Below are positions 8,656 through 17,661 of a stretch of DNA of 64,000 nt, piece after piece. How positions within the stretch are numbered: the first letter of the stretch is position 1; each line of letters opens with the position of its first letter. This stretch comes from Pseudomonas persica (GTDB taxonomy: Bacteria > Pseudomonadota > Gammaproteobacteria > Pseudomonadales > Pseudomonadaceae): assembly GCF_900291015.1 (NCBI RefSeq), contig NZ_OLKL01000003.1, positions 1 to 64,000 of the forward strand. The letters are read 5' to 3'. The notes beneath the pieces are model-generated. The model ran no database searches and was not told the origin of the DNA. It worked only from the letters and a program-made list of their open reading frames with translations. Position numbers and translations under genes: made by a program.

Positions 8656-8955
8656 TCACTTGCCTTTCTTGGCTGGCTTGGCGGGGGCGTTGACGCTGTC
8701 GCGCAGGTTCTTGCCAGGCTTGAAGGCCACGGTATTGCTGGCCTTGATCTTGACCGGCTCGCCGGTTTGCGGGTTCTTGCCGGTACGCGCACCGCGATGG
8801 CGTTTTTCGAAGGTGCCGAAACCGACCAGGGTCACGGTGTCCTTGTCCAGGGCACCCGTGATGCTGTCGAGAATCGCGTTCAAAACCTGATTGGCCTTTT
8901 CCTTGGTCAGATCGGCCTTTTCGGCGATGACGGCGGCGAGTTCTGGTTTGCGCAT
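8656..8955 (-). CDS. hupA: HU-family DNA-binding protein
   Basis: 99 aa nucleoid protein that bends DNA as a dimer. It shows the complete HU pattern: MRKPELAAVIAEKADLTKEK, the beta-arm sequence VGFGTFEKRHRGARTGKNPQTGEPV and FKPGKNLRDSVN. The C-terminus has a short Lys/Pro extension (PAKPAKKGK) beyond the usual 90-aa core. Pseudomonads carry several HU paralogues; the position beside the rubredoxin genes suggests the one called hupA in P. putida, which is from memory. Single gene with its own promoter and a hairpin terminator. Confidence 0.92.
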   Translation of the reverse strand: MRKPELAAVIAEKADLTKEKANQVLNAILDSITGALDKDTVTLVGFGTFEKRHRGARTGKNPQTGEPVKIKASNTVAFKPGKNLRDSVNAPAKPAKKGK

Positions 8956-9141
8956 AGTGAAGCCTCTTTGACGGAATTCTTGTTGTTATGCCGTGCTGCC
9001 CTGGGAGCAGCGCTCAAGGCACCGCAGGCTCTAATCTGCGGCAGACGGAAGTGAGGATGGCACGTGCACCGGGGCCGCGCCAGTATCTGGGCGGCCATTG
9101 TGCAAGCAACAACAGGATAAATCCGACAGAACGCCAGCTAT

Positions 9142-10290
9142 TTACGCCATCACGGCCGGCAGCTGGCGATTCAGGGCCAGCTTGTCCATCACGGCCGCCC
9201 CGGTCAGGGCGTAGCCCAGCAGCTTGCCATCGGCATCAAGGCAGAGCACCTTGAGGTCACTGCCCTGCCCCTCCACCTGCCAGGTACCTTCGTGGCCCTG
9301 GGGCGGCGGCGAAACCACCAGCGGGCAGGCCGGGGTTTTCACGGTTATCGGCATCGGCCCGTAGGCGACCGTTGTCGGCTTGCCGGCCAGGGTTTGCGCC
9401 AAGGCCCGGACACAGCTCATCAGCGGCATCACATAGAGCAGGTTGATGCCATCGACCTCGGCACAGTCGCCAAGGGCAAAGATGTTGGCGTGGGACGTAC
9501 GCAACTGGCGATCCACGCAAACGCCGCGGTTGGTCTGCAGGCCGGCGGCGGCGGCCAGGTCGGTGCGCGGGCGCAGGCCAATGGCTGAAACCACCAGGTC
9601 GCAGGCGATCACGCTGCCATCGGACAGGTGCGCCTCCAGGCCCTGGGCCACCTGCTGCAGACGGGTCAGTACCGGGCCCAGGTGAAAGCGCACGCCCAGG
9701 CCTTCCAGCCCGGCCTGCACGGCAGTGGCAGCGGCCGGATGCAGCAGAGTCGGCATGACTTGCTCGCACGGCGCCACCACATCGACCTGGAAGCCGCCCA
9801 GGCTCATGTCGTTGGCGAATTCGCAGCCGATCAGGCCGGCACCGAGGATCAGCACGCGCTGTTTGCCGACGGCGGCGGCACGGAAGCGCGCGTAGTCTTC
9901 CAGGTCGTTGATCGGGAACACCCGATCGCCGCCATCGCCTTCGATCGGCACCTGCACGCTCTGCGCCCCCCAGGCCAGCACCAGGTCGCGGTATTCCACT
10001 GCTTCTTCACCGATCCACAGGCGCTTGTGGCCCGGGTCGATGCCGCTGATGCGGGTATGGGTGCGGATCTCGGCGTTCAGTTGCTCGGCCATGACGCCCG
10101 GCTCGGCCATGCACAGGCCAGCGGCGTCTTTGTGCTTGGCAAAGCCGGTGGACAGCATGGGCTTGGAGTAGGAGCGACCGTCATCGGCGGTGATCAGCAG
10201 CAGCGGCGTCTGCGCATCGAGCTTGCGAAATTCACGGGCCAGGTTGTAGCCCGCAAGGCCGGTACCGATGATTACCACAGGGGACGTCAT
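9142..10290 (-). CDS. rubB: rubredoxin-NAD(+) reductase
   Basis: 382 aa FAD flavoprotein that passes electrons from NADH to rubredoxin. It has the two-dinucleotide-fold pattern: FAD motif [18 protein letters not shown] at the N-terminus, NADH motif [17 protein letters not shown] in the middle, and the second FAD motif [14 protein letters not shown]. The rubredoxin gene lies 16 bases upstream in the same direction, as in the rubA-rubB clusters of pseudomonads. It could serve alkane hydroxylation or oxidative stress; the neighbourhood shows no alkane monooxygenase. Confidence 0.93.
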   Translation of the reverse strand: MTSPVVIIGTGLAGYNLAREFRKLDAQTPLLLITADDGRSYSKPMLSTGFAKHKDAAGLCMAEPGVMAEQLNAEIRTHTRISGIDPGHKRLWIGEEAVEYRDLVLAWGAQSVQVPIEGDGGDRVFPINDLEDYARFRAAAVGKQRVLILGAGLIGCEFANDMSLGGFQVDVVAPCEQVMPTLLHPAAATAVQAGLEGLGVRFHLGPVLTRLQQVAQGLEAHLSDGSVIACDLVVSAIGLRPRTDLAAAAGLQTNRGVCVDRQLRTSHANIFALGDCAEVDGINLLYVMPLMSCVRALAQTLAGKPTTVAYGPMPITVKTPACPLVVSPPPQGHEGTWQVEGQGSDLKVLCLDADGKLLGYALTGAAVMDKLALNRQLPAVMA

Positions 10291-10306
10291 GTCGTGCTTT
10301 CCTCGA

Positions 10307-10474
10307 TTAGCCGATGAAGATCATTTCAAAGTCGCTCTTGCCGACGCCGCAGTCGGGGCACAGCCAGTCTTCAGGCACGTCTTCCCAGCGGGTGCCGGGG
10401 GCGATGCCGTCGTCAGGCCAGCCTTCGGCTTCGTCGTAGATCAGGCCGCAGACAATACATTGCCACTTTTTCAT
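10307..10474 (-). CDS. rubA: rubredoxin
   Basis: 55 aa iron protein with a single Fe(Cys)4 centre. Reading the minus strand from the ATG at 10474 gives [18 protein letters not shown] and a C-terminus FEMIFIG. The iron ligands are Cys6-x2-Cys9 and Cys39-x2-Cys42 (CPDCG), with the conserved Trp/Tyr pattern between them. It is the electron acceptor of the adjacent reductase and leads a two-gene operon. As I recall, P. putida often carries two tandem rubredoxin genes here; only one is present in this window. Confidence 0.95.
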   Translation of the reverse strand: MKKWQCIVCGLIYDEAEGWPDDGIAPGTRWEDVPEDWLCPDCGVGKSDFEMIFIG

Positions 10475-10515
10475 GGGGTTCCTCGGTTCAGGCTGGGTTT
10501 CGTGTTGCTGCTGAT

Positions 10516-10549
10516 GGCCCTTTCGCGGCTAAAGCCGCTCCTACAGGGA
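10516..10549. repeat. single REP element
   Basis: GGCCCTTTCGCGGCTAAAGC followed by CGCTCCTACAGGGA. It lies in the 200-bp divergent gap between rubA and ubiC. Confidence 0.85.
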
Positions 10550-10675
10550 CCGTGCAGCATCAGCGGTTGTGCAGTCCCTGTGGGGGGCTTTGTAGCGGCC
10601 CTGCCAGCAGTATGCAAGCAGTCGGGGCAATCATGCTAAGCTCGCCGCCTCTCTGGTTGTAACAAGCAGACCGAC

Positions 10676-11233
10676 GTGTCGTACGAATCCCCGCAAGCAG
10701 CCGCTGTCGCGTGGCTGCCGTATTCACGGCTGGCGACCGACATCGACCAGCCCACCCTTGACTGGCTGTTCGACGAGGGCTCGCTGACCCGCCGTCTGAC
10801 CCGCCTGTCCAACGATCACTTCTCCGTCACTCCACTGTTCGAGGGCTGGCAGCCGCTGCGCGATGACGAATGCCAGGCACTGGGCATCGCCGCCGGCGCC
10901 GAAGGCTGGGTGCGTGAGGTGTACCTGCGCGGCCATGGCCAGCCTTGGGTGTTCGCCCGCAGCGTGGCCAGCCGCAGCGCCCTGGAGCGCGGCGGGCTGG
11001 ACCTGGAAACCCTGGGCAGCCGCTCGCTGGGCGAGTTGCTGTTCTGCGACCAGGCGTTCATCCGCCACCCCATCGAGGTATGCAGTTATCCACAGGCCTG
11101 GCTGCCGAGCGAAACCGCCCATGCGGCGCTGTGGGGCCGCCGTTCGCGCTTCGAACGTGACGGCCTGGAGCTGCTGGTGGCAGAGGTGTTTCTGCCAGCA
11201 TTGTGGCAAGCGGCCAAGGAGGAAAACCGCTGA
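10676..11233 (+). CDS. ubiC: chorismate--pyruvate lyase UbiC
   Basis: 185 aa cytoplasmic enzyme that splits chorismate into 4-hydroxybenzoate and pyruvate, the first committed step of ubiquinone synthesis. The family pattern is visible: [19 protein letters not shown] and [19 protein letters not shown]. Start is GTG at 10676; no ATG gives the full N-terminus. Its stop overlaps the ubiA start by one base (TGATG), so the two enzymes of consecutive steps are translationally coupled. A perfect DnaA box (TTATCCACA) lies inside the gene at 11096-11104. Confidence 0.95.
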   Translation: MSYESPQAAAVAWLPYSRLATDIDQPTLDWLFDEGSLTRRLTRLSNDHFSVTPLFEGWQPLRDDECQALGIAAGAEGWVREVYLRGHGQPWVFARSVASRSALERGGLDLETLGSRSLGELLFCDQAFIRHPIEVCSYPQAWLPSETAHAALWGRRSRFERDGLELLVAEVFLPALWQAAKEENR

Positions 11234-12123
11234 TGTACCTGCAACTGCTCAAGTCGCTCAACCGCCTGCACCCACGGGCCTGGGACTTCGTCCAGCTCAG
11301 CCGCATGGACCGGCCGATTGGTATCTACCTGCTGCTGTGGCCGACCTTGTCGGCAGTGTGGATAGCCGGTAACGGCTCACCAACCCTGGCCAACGTGCTG
11401 ATCTTCGGCCTCGGCGTGGTGCTGATGCGCGCCGCAGGCTGCTGCATCAACGACTTTGCCGACCGCAAGGTGGACGGCCACGTCAAGCGCACCGCCGACC
11501 GCCCCCTGGCCAGTGGCCGGGTCCGGCCGCGCGAAGCACTGGCGCTGTTCGCCATCCTGGTCGCAGTGAGCTTCCTGCTGGTGCTATGCACCAACAGCCG
11601 CACGGTATGGCTGTCGTTCGGCGCGGTGGCACTCGCGTTCTGCTACCCGTTCATGAAGCGCTACACCTATTACCCGCAGGTGGTGCTGGGGGCGGCGTAT
11701 TCCTGGGGCATTCCCATGGCCTTCACCGCAGCGGGTGGCGAGCTGCCGGCCAGTGCCTGGCTGCTGTATATCGCCAACCTGCTGTGGACGGTGGGTTACG
11801 ACACCTACTACGCCATGGTTGACCGTGATGACGACCTGAAGATTGGCGTGAAGTCGACCGCGATCCTGTTTGGCGACGCCGACCGCACCATCATCCTGAC
11901 CTTGCAACTGCTGTCGCTGGGCTGCCTGTTGCTGGCCGGCAGCCGCTTCGAGCTGGGTGGCTGGTTCCATCTGGGGCTGCTGGGCGCGGCGGCGTGCTTT
12001 GCCTGGGAGTACTGGTCGACGCGCAAGCTGGACCGGGAATCGTGCTTCAAGGCGTTTCTGCACAACCACTGGGCGGGCATGCTGGTGTTCATCGGGGTGG
12101 TGATGGATTACGCATTGCGCTGA
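11233..12123 (+). CDS. ubiA: 4-hydroxybenzoate octaprenyltransferase UbiA
   Basis: 296 aa polytopic inner-membrane prenyltransferase that attaches the polyprenyl tail to 4-hydroxybenzoate. Both Asp-rich substrate motifs are present: [15 protein letters not shown] and [17 protein letters not shown]. Several hydrophobic segments follow (for example [23 protein letters not shown]). The ATG at 11233 overlaps the ubiC stop; upstream in-frame codons lie inside ubiC and are not the start. Followed by a REP pair rather than a clear U-tract terminator. Confidence 0.96.
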   Translation: MYLQLLKSLNRLHPRAWDFVQLSRMDRPIGIYLLLWPTLSAVWIAGNGSPTLANVLIFGLGVVLMRAAGCCINDFADRKVDGHVKRTADRPLASGRVRPREALALFAILVAVSFLLVLCTNSRTVWLSFGAVALAFCYPFMKRYTYYPQVVLGAAYSWGIPMAFTAAGGELPASAWLLYIANLLWTVGYDTYYAMVDRDDDLKIGVKSTAILFGDADRTIILTLQLLSLGCLLLAGSRFELGGWFHLGLLGAAACFAWEYWSTRKLDRESCFKAFLHNHWAGMLVFIGVVMDYALR

Positions 12124-12134
12124 AGCTCACCGCA

Positions 12135-12210
12135 CCTGTGGGAGCGGGTTCACCCGCGAATACTGCGGTGCAGCAGACATCGCATTCGCGGGTAAACCCG
12201 CTCCCTCTGG
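12135..12210. repeat. pair of inverted REP elements
   Basis: Arms at 12135-12160 and about 12183-12210 (CCTGTGGGAGCGGGTTCACC and its inverse), between the convergent ubiA and minus-strand lipoprotein-like gene. Confidence 0.9.
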
Positions 12211-12225
12211 GGTAAGCAGGCAACC

Positions 12226-12597
12226 TCAAGGCTTGGCAACGTGCCAGACGTCCTTCATGCCGTCACCGGTCATATCGCCGGCTTTCTTGTCCTTGATGAA
12301 GGTGTACAGCGGCTTGCCGTCATAGGCCCACTGCTTGCTGCCGTCATCGCGCATCACCACTGTCCACTTGTCCTTGGCCGGTTCGTCATTGGCCTTGACC
12401 ATCAGCGGCGGCCAGTTGGTGGCACATTCGCCATTGCACATCGACTTGCCACCCGCATCCTTGTCGAAGGTATACAGGGTCATGCCGGCATGATCGACCA
12501 ACATGCCGCCCTTCTCCATCGCATGCTCGGCCAAGGCCACCCCCGGGAGCGCCAGCGCAGTGAAAAGGGCCATCCAGCTCAGCTTTTGTCGTGTCAT
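12226..12597 (-). CDS. secreted protein with Yx(F/W)xxD repeats (COG4315-like)
   Basis: 123 aa. A Sec signal peptide (RQKLSWMALFTALALPGVALA) is followed by two copies of the family motif: LYTFDKDAGGKSMCNGECA and LYTFIKDKKAGDMTGDG. The two Cys (CNGEC) are conserved in this family of small periplasmic proteins of unknown function. I prefer the ATG at 12597 because GGTGA lies six bases upstream; an ATG at 12609 would add four residues without a good ribosome site. Monocistronic, divergent from phoB. Confidence 0.85.
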   Translation of the reverse strand: MTRQKLSWMALFTALALPGVALAEHAMEKGGMLVDHAGMTLYTFDKDAGGKSMCNGECATNWPPLMVKANDEPAKDKWTVVMRDDGSKQWAYDGKPLYTFIKDKKAGDMTGDGMKDVWHVAKP

Positions 12598-12698
12598 TGG
12601 ATTCACCATTGTTTCGGGGGGATTGAGTTCTGATTGCCATAACTGCGGCCCTTTCAAGCCTAGTTCAGTCACGGAATGTCGCCAGAACGGCCAACACC

Positions 12699-12716
12699 CT
12701 GTCACACAGCTGCAAT
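12699..12716 (+). promoter_or_regulatory. Pho box upstream of phoB
   Basis: CTGTCAC-ACAG-CTGCAAT matches the Pho box plan (CTGTCAT, four bases, CTGTCAT) with three deviations, 54 bp before the phoB start. It fits autoregulation of phoBR under phosphate limitation. Confidence 0.7.
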
Positions 12717-12769
12717 AATTCCGTTATCTAATGCGGGCCAAGACACCGTATCCAGGAGAGGTTTTGAGC

Positions 12770-13459
12770 ATGGTTGGCAGGAACATTCTGATCGTCGACG
12801 ACGAAGCGCCGATTCGCGAGATGATCGCCGTTGCCCTGGAAATGGCCGGCTATGACTGCCTGGAAGCGGAAAACTCCCAACAGGCCCACGCGATCATCGT
12901 CGACCGCAAACCGGACCTGATCCTGCTCGACTGGATGCTGCCGGGCACCTCCGGCATCGAGCTGGCCCGCCGCCTCAAGCGCGACGAGCTGACCGGCGAC
13001 ATCCCGATCATCATGCTCACCGCCAAGGGTGAAGAGGACAACAAGATCCAGGGCCTGGAAGTGGGCGCAGACGACTACATCACCAAGCCGTTCTCGCCGC
13101 GTGAACTGGTCGCCCGCCTGAAGGCCGTGCTGCGCCGCACCGGTCCGAGCGACAGCGAGGCACCGATCGAAGTCGGCGGCCTGCTGCTCGACCCGATCAG
13201 CCATCGCGTGACCATCGACGGCAAGCCTGCCGAAATGGGCCCCACCGAATACCGCCTGCTGCAGTTCTTCATGACCCACCAGGAGCGCGCCTACACCCGT
13301 GGCCAGCTGCTGGACCAGGTGTGGGGCGGTAACGTCTATGTCGAGGAACGCACCGTCGACGTGCACATCCGCCGCCTGCGCAAGGCGCTGGGTGAAGCCT
13401 ACGAAAATCTGGTACAAACCGTCCGGGGCACTGGCTACCGCTTCTCGACCAAGAGCTGA
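12770..13459 (+). CDS. phoB: phosphate regulon response regulator PhoB
   Basis: 229 aa OmpR-type regulator. The receiver domain has the acidic pair Asp10-Asp11 (ILIVDDEAP), phospho-acceptor Asp54 (ILLDWMLPG), a Thr in IIMLTAKG and the conserved Lys in [10 protein letters not shown]. The C-terminal winged helix ends [12 protein letters not shown]. When phosphorylated by PhoR it activates Pho genes, including the pst cluster in this window. The ATG at 12770 matches the known N-terminus MVG; an in-frame ATG at 12731 is less likely. phoR follows after 48 bases. Confidence 0.97.
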   Translation: MVGRNILIVDDEAPIREMIAVALEMAGYDCLEAENSQQAHAIIVDRKPDLILLDWMLPGTSGIELARRLKRDELTGDIPIIMLTAKGEEDNKIQGLEVGADDYITKPFSPRELVARLKAVLRRTGPSDSEAPIEVGGLLLDPISHRVTIDGKPAEMGPTEYRLLQFFMTHQERAYTRGQLLDQVWGGNVYVEERTVDVHIRRLRKALGEAYENLVQTVRGTGYRFSTKS

Positions 13460-13507
13460 TCGAGTTAAAAAGCGCCAAGCTGCACGTCGTTGTACAAGGA
13501 CCGTCAA

Positions 13508-14815
13508 TTGAACCAGAACTGGCACGCGACCCTGATTCGCCACCTGCTGCTGCTGATTACCGTCTGCCTGATCGGTGGGCTGGTCAGCGGCTACTACGGC
13601 TGGAGCCTGGCCATCGGCCTGGCGCTGTACCTGGGCTGGACCCTCAAGCAGTTGCTGCGCTTGCATGACTGGCTGCGCAACCACCAACCCGACGAAGCAC
13701 CGCCCGATGGCTACGGCCTGTGGGGCGAGGTGTTCGACAGCATCTATCACCTGCAACGCCGCGACCAGCGCGTACGCGGCCGCCTGCAGGCGGTGATCGA
13801 CCGGGTGCAGGAGTCTACCGCCGCGCTGCGTGACGCGGTGATCATGCTCGACAGCGACGGCAACCTGGAATGGTGGAACCGCGCCGCCGAGACCCTGCTG
13901 GGCTTCAAGACCCCACAGGACGGCGGCCAGCAGGTGACCAACCTGGTGCGCCACCCGCGCTTCAAGGAATACTTCGAGGCAGGGAACTACCTCGAGCCGC
14001 TGGAAATACCCTCGCCGATCAACGACCGCATGCGCGTGCAGCTGCACATCACCCGCTACGGCAACAACGAGCACCTGATGCTGGTGCGCGACGTTACCCG
14101 CATCCACCAACTGGAGCAGATGCGCAAGGACTTCGTCGCCAACGTGTCCCACGAGCTGCGCACGCCGCTGACGGTGATCACCGGCTACCTGGAAACCCTG
14201 CTGGACAACGTCGAAGACGTGAACCCGCGCTGGCGCCGAGCCCTGCAGCAGATGAGCCAGCAAGGCTCACGCATGCAGACGCTGCTCAACGACCTGCTGC
14301 TGCTGGCCAAGCTGGAGGCCACCGACTACCCGTCGGACAACCAGCCGGTGGCGGTCGATGCCTTGCTCGCCGCGATCAAGAACGACGCCCAGGCCCTGTC
14401 CGGGCCACGCAACCAGCGCATCACCCTGGAAGCCGCACCCGGCGTGACGCTCAAGGGCAGCGAGTCGGAGCTGCGCAGTGCCTTTTCCAACCTGGTGTTC
14501 AACGCGGTCAAGTACACCCAGGACGAAGGCAGCATCCGTATTCGCTGGTGGGCCGATGCCCAGGGCGCGCACCTGTCGGTGCAGGACTCGGGGGTGGGCA
14601 TCGATGCCAAGCACCTGCCACGCCTGACCGAGCGCTTCTACCGGGTCGATTCCAGCCGTGCGTCGAATACCGGCGGCACCGGGCTGGGGCTGGCGATCGT
14701 CAAGCATGTGCTGATGCGCCACCGTGGCAAACTGGAGATCAGCAGCGTGCCGGGGCATGGCAGTACCTTTACCTGTCATTTCGCGCCGGCACAATTGGCT
14801 AACGGCAAGGCTTGA
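13508..14815 (+). CDS. phoR: phosphate regulon sensor kinase PhoR
   Basis: 435 aa inner-membrane histidine kinase. N-terminal hydrophobic segments (HLLLLITVCLIGGLVSGYYG) anchor it; a PAS-like region follows (LRDAVIMLDSDGNLEWWN), then the H box ANVSHELRTPLTVITGY, N box region (FSNLVFNAVKY), G1 DSGVGID and G2 GGTGLGLAIVKHV. The frame has no ATG at its 5' end. I choose the TTG at 13508 because AAGGA lies seven bases upstream; a TTG at 13490 would add six residues. Senses phosphate through PstSCAB-PhoU, encoded 4 kb further on. Confidence 0.95.
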   Translation: MNQNWHATLIRHLLLLITVCLIGGLVSGYYGWSLAIGLALYLGWTLKQLLRLHDWLRNHQPDEAPPDGYGLWGEVFDSIYHLQRRDQRVRGRLQAVIDRVQESTAALRDAVIMLDSDGNLEWWNRAAETLLGFKTPQDGGQQVTNLVRHPRFKEYFEAGNYLEPLEIPSPINDRMRVQLHITRYGNNEHLMLVRDVTRIHQLEQMRKDFVANVSHELRTPLTVITGYLETLLDNVEDVNPRWRRALQQMSQQGSRMQTLLNDLLLLAKLEATDYPSDNQPVAVDALLAAIKNDAQALSGPRNQRITLEAAPGVTLKGSESELRSAFSNLVFNAVKYTQDEGSIRIRWWADAQGAHLSVQDSGVGIDAKHLPRLTERFYRVDSSRASNTGGTGLGLAIVKHVLMRHRGKLEISSVPGHGSTFTCHFAPAQLANGKA

Positions 14816-14834
14816 GATCGGGGCTGCTGCGCAG

Positions 14835-14865
14835 CCCTTCGCGGGCACGCCCGCTCCCACAGGGA
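14835..14865. repeat. single REP element
   Basis: CCCTTCGCGGGCACGCCCGC followed by TCCCACAGGGA, immediately after phoR. Confidence 0.85.
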
Positions 14866-14923
14866 CCGCAATAGATCCGCCACCCTTTGCTTTTACGGCC
14901 CCAGCCGCTACATTGGACCCCCT

Positions 14924-14950
14924 GTGCCAGCTAGAGCTGGCACTTTTTTT
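14924..14950 (+). terminator. rho-independent terminator or attenuator before the CNNM gene
   Basis: Perfect hairpin with stem arms GTGCCAGCT / AGCTGGCAC and then seven T. It may end the phoBR transcript. It stops only 38 bases before the next ATG, too short for a separate promoter, and a candidate promoter (TTGCTT at 14887, 16-base gap, TACATT at 14909) lies just upstream, so the hairpin may be inside the leader of the next gene. Confidence 0.85.
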
Positions 14951-14988
14951 CTCTCTATCTCGAAGACGGACCCCGTAAAAACTCCATC

Positions 14989-16329
14989 ATGGACCCTTCC
15001 CCTGGTATCAGCCTTACCTCGTTATTCGCCGATTTCGGCATGATCATCTTTGCCTTGCTCCTGGTGCTGCTCAACGGCTTCTTCGTTGCCGCCGAGTTCG
15101 CCATGGTCAAGCTGCGCGCCACCCGCGTCGAGTCCATCGCCGAGCTGCACGGCTGGCGTGGCAGCATCCTGCGCAAGGTCCACAGCCAGCTCGACGCCTA
15201 CCTCTCGGCCTGTCAGCTGGGCATCACCCTCGCCTCGCTGGGCCTGGGCTGGGTTGGTGAGCCGGCGTTCGCCCACCTGCTCGAACCGCTACTGGCATAC
15301 GTGGGCGTGGACACGCCCGAGCTGATCAAGGCGGTCTCGTTCTTCGTCGCCTTCTTCGTCATCTCGTACCTGCATATCGTGGTCGGCGAGCTGGCACCCA
15401 AGTCCTGGGCCATCCGCAAGCCCGAACTGCTGTCGCTGTGGACCGCCGTGCCGCTGTACCTGTTCTACTGGGTGATGTACCCGGCCATCTACCTGCTCAA
15501 TGCCAGCGCCAACACCATCCTGCGCATTGCCGGCCAGGGCGAGCCCGGCCCGCATCACGAGCACCACTACAGCCGTGAAGAGCTCAAGCTGATCCTGCAT
15601 TCCAGCCGTGGCCAGGACCCGAGCGACCAGGGCATGCGCGTTCTGGCCTCGGCCGTGGAAATGGGCGAGCTGGAGGTGGTCGACTGGGCCAACTCGCGCG
15701 AGGACATGGTCAGCATCGACGCCCATGCGCCGCTGAAGCAGATCCTGGCCCTGGTGCGCCGCCACAAGTTCAGCCGCTACCCGGTGTACGACGCCGAGCG
15801 CGAGGAGTTCACCGGCCTGCTGCACATCAAGGACCTGCTGCTGGAGCTGGCCGAACTCGAGCACCTGCCCGAAACCATCGACCTGGACGACCTGGCCCGG
15901 CCGCTGGAGCGCGTGTCGCGGCACATGCCGCTGGCGCAGTTGCTGGAGCAGTTCCGCAAAGGCGGCGCGCACTTCGTGCTGGTGGAGGAAGCCGATGGCA
16001 AGGTGATTGGCTACCTGACCATGGAAGACGTGCTGGAAGTGCTGGTGGGCGACATCCAGGACGAGCACCGCAAGACCGAGCGCGGCATCCTCGCCTACCA
16101 GCCGGGCAAGCTGCTGGTGCGTGGCGACACGCCGCTGTTCAAGGTCGAGCGCCTGCTGGGTGTCGACCTTGACCACATCGAGGCAGAAACCCTGGCCGGT
16201 CTGGTCTATGAGACGCTCAAGCGCGTGCCGGAAGAAGAGGAAGTACTGGAGGTCGAAGGGCTGCGCATCATCATCAAGAAGATGAAAGGGCCGAAGATCG
16301 TGTTGGCCAAGGTGCTGAAGCTGGATTAA
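14989..16329 (+). CDS. CNNM/CorC-type membrane transporter (hemolysin family, TlyC-like)
   Basis: 446 aa. The N-terminal CNNM (DUF21) domain has four hydrophobic segments (MIIFALLLVLLNGFFVAAEF, QLGITLASLGLGWVGEPAF, FFVAFFVISYLHIVVGEL, LYLFYWVMYPAIYLLN). It is followed by two CBS domains (about residues 220-340) and a C-terminal CorC_HlyC domain (VRGDTPLFKVERLLG ... GLRIIIKKM). Members are linked to magnesium or other divalent cation efflux; the hemolysin name is historical. It follows phoR in the same direction but a strong hairpin lies between. Confidence 0.9.
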   Translation: MDPSPGISLTSLFADFGMIIFALLLVLLNGFFVAAEFAMVKLRATRVESIAELHGWRGSILRKVHSQLDAYLSACQLGITLASLGLGWVGEPAFAHLLEPLLAYVGVDTPELIKAVSFFVAFFVISYLHIVVGELAPKSWAIRKPELLSLWTAVPLYLFYWVMYPAIYLLNASANTILRIAGQGEPGPHHEHHYSREELKLILHSSRGQDPSDQGMRVLASAVEMGELEVVDWANSREDMVSIDAHAPLKQILALVRRHKFSRYPVYDAEREEFTGLLHIKDLLLELAELEHLPETIDLDDLARPLERVSRHMPLAQLLEQFRKGGAHFVLVEEADGKVIGYLTMEDVLEVLVGDIQDEHRKTERGILAYQPGKLLVRGDTPLFKVERLLGVDLDHIEAETLAGLVYETLKRVPEEEEVLEVEGLRIIIKKMKGPKIVLAKVLKLD

Positions 16330-16352
16330 TGGCTGAGGGCTGCTTTGCAGCC

Positions 16353-16440
16353 CATCGCGACGCAAGGCCGCTCCCACAGGTACAGTGCAAGTCTCAGGCT
16401 ATGCGCGGGTTTTGTGGGAGCGGCCTTGTGTCGCGATGGC
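16353..16440. repeat. inverted pair of REP-like elements (GCAAGGCCGCTCCCACAGG class)
   Basis: Arms CATCGCGACGCAAGGCCGCT at 16353 and its inverse ending GTCGCGATGGC at 16440. The tail TCCCACAGG is that of the P. putida REP but the head is different, so this is a second REP class. It lies between convergent genes. Confidence 0.85.
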
Positions 16441-16462
16441 CTGCGCAGCAGGCCCGGCAATC

Positions 16463-17359
16463 TCAAGGGTTGCCCGCAGTGAAGTCAGGCAACCCGCTGA
16501 TCGGCCTGTCGAACCGATAAGGTATCGACTCCAGCGCCAACCCCACATTGCGCTGCACCACGAAATGCAGGTGCGGCCCGGTGCTGTTGCCGGTATTGCC
16601 CGACCTGGCCAGCATCTGCCCCTGCCGCACCCGTTGCCCCTCCGCCACCACCACCGAGCCGCGCAGCAGGTGCAGGTACACGCCCATGGTGCCATCCGGG
16701 TGCAGGATCCTGACGAAATTGCCCGCCGGGTTGGGCCCGCGCCCGCTCTGGCTGTTCTCCGTTTTCACCACCACCCCTTCCCGCGCCGCAATGATGGTGG
16801 TGCCTTCGGGCATGGCGATATCCATGGCATAGCGCCCCTTGGGCCCAAAATGGCTGACACGGCCATTGGGGCCCTGGGTCACGCGGAACGGCCCACCGAG
16901 CCAGGGAAAGGCATAACGGAAACCCTGGGGCCGCTTGCCCGGGTCGCCCATGGCCTGCAGCAGGGTCGAGCGATAGTTCAGCAACATCCCGGGGCGCCCC
17001 CTGAGCACGCTGAGCATTTGCGTGGTACGCGGCGGCAGCACCCGGCGCACGATACGCGGGGCATTGCCACCTTGTGCGTTCACCAGGTTGTCCAGGCGCA
17101 ACTCCACCTCCACCGGCACATGCAGCTGGTTGCGAGCCGAAAAGCTCACGCCGCCGTTGAAGGTAATCGCGTTCAGCAGCACCTGGCCTTCGGGTACTTC
17201 GACCATGGGTACGCGCCGCACAAAGGTTTTCGCGCCGGGGCCGGGCCGGTCGGAATAGGAGGTCACCCGGCCATCATCGGTGATCTCGTAGATGGTCATG
17301 CCCAGGCTCGACGCCGAGGCCATGAGCAGTGCACAGAACAGCAGCAGGCGGGCGGGCAT
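16463..17359 (-). CDS. secreted M23-family metallopeptidase
   Basis: 298 aa. Signal peptide MPARLLLFCALLMASASSLG, a short DUF4124-like N-terminal part (MTIYEITDDGRVTSYSDRPG), and a C-terminal LytM/lysostaphin domain. Zinc ligands can be read: His and Asp of SHFGPKGRYAMDIAMPEG, and HLHF of TGPHLHFVVQ; the upstream His in YLHLLRG is also present. Such proteins cut peptidoglycan cross-links or act as regulators of amidases in the periplasm; because all ligands are kept, an active enzyme is likely. Monocistronic. Confidence 0.9.
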   Translation of the reverse strand: MPARLLLFCALLMASASSLGMTIYEITDDGRVTSYSDRPGPGAKTFVRRVPMVEVPEGQVLLNAITFNGGVSFSARNQLHVPVEVELRLDNLVNAQGGNAPRIVRRVLPPRTTQMLSVLRGRPGMLLNYRSTLLQAMGDPGKRPQGFRYAFPWLGGPFRVTQGPNGRVSHFGPKGRYAMDIAMPEGTTIIAAREGVVVKTENSQSGRGPNPAGNFVRILHPDGTMGVYLHLLRGSVVVAEGQRVRQGQMLARSGNTGNSTGPHLHFVVQRNVGLALESIPYRFDRPISGLPDFTAGNP

Positions 17360-17457
17360 GGTAGTGGCTTTTTGACAGTTATGATCTGTCGAAGCCTAGC
17401 AGCGGGTTTTGTGGCGGGTATGACAGTTGGTCGGATGGCGTCAACAGGACTGGCCCC

Positions 17458-17483
17458 ATCGCCGGCAAGCCAGCTCCCACGGG
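17458..17483. repeat. REP-like element (GCCGGCAAGCCAGCTCCCAC class)
   Basis: ATCGCCGGCAAGCCAGCTCC followed by CACGGG, same class as 42697-42786. Together with 17515-17574 and 17625-17649 it fills the 302-bp gap between the peptidase and the response regulator gene; I see no gene there. Confidence 0.75.
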
Positions 17484-17514
17484 AAATGCACAAGGCCAGA
17501 GTTTGGCGCTGTAC

Positions 17515-17574
17515 CTGTGGGAGATGGCCCAGCCCTTTGGGCTGCGCTGTCGCATAGAGAACTGAATTCGCAAG
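17515..17574. repeat. 60-bp repeat, copy 2 (exact inverse of 8046-8105)
   Basis: Starts CTGTGGGAGATGGCCCAGCC and ends ACTGAATTCGCAAG; identical to the reverse complement of the first copy 9.4 kb away. It starts with the same CTGTGGGAG end as REPs, which suggests a related non-autonomous element. Confidence 0.9.
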
Positions 17575-17624
17575 CGCTCCCACAGGGGCCCTGCTAATTC
17601 AACGAGTTATGTGCAGTTCTATGA

Positions 17625-17649
17625 GAGCTGGCTTGCCGGCGACAAGGCC
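17625..17649. repeat. REP-like element, partner of 17458-17483
   Basis: GAGCTGGCTTGCCGGCGACA AGGCC, inverse orientation to the element at 17458; the two flank the 60-bp repeat. Confidence 0.7.
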
Positions 17650-17661
17650 AGTAGTCATTAC

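Noticed and set aside
12728..14263. 511-aa open frame on the minus strand opposite phoB-phoR
   Set aside because: Antisense shadow; phoB and phoR motifs are complete on the plus strand.
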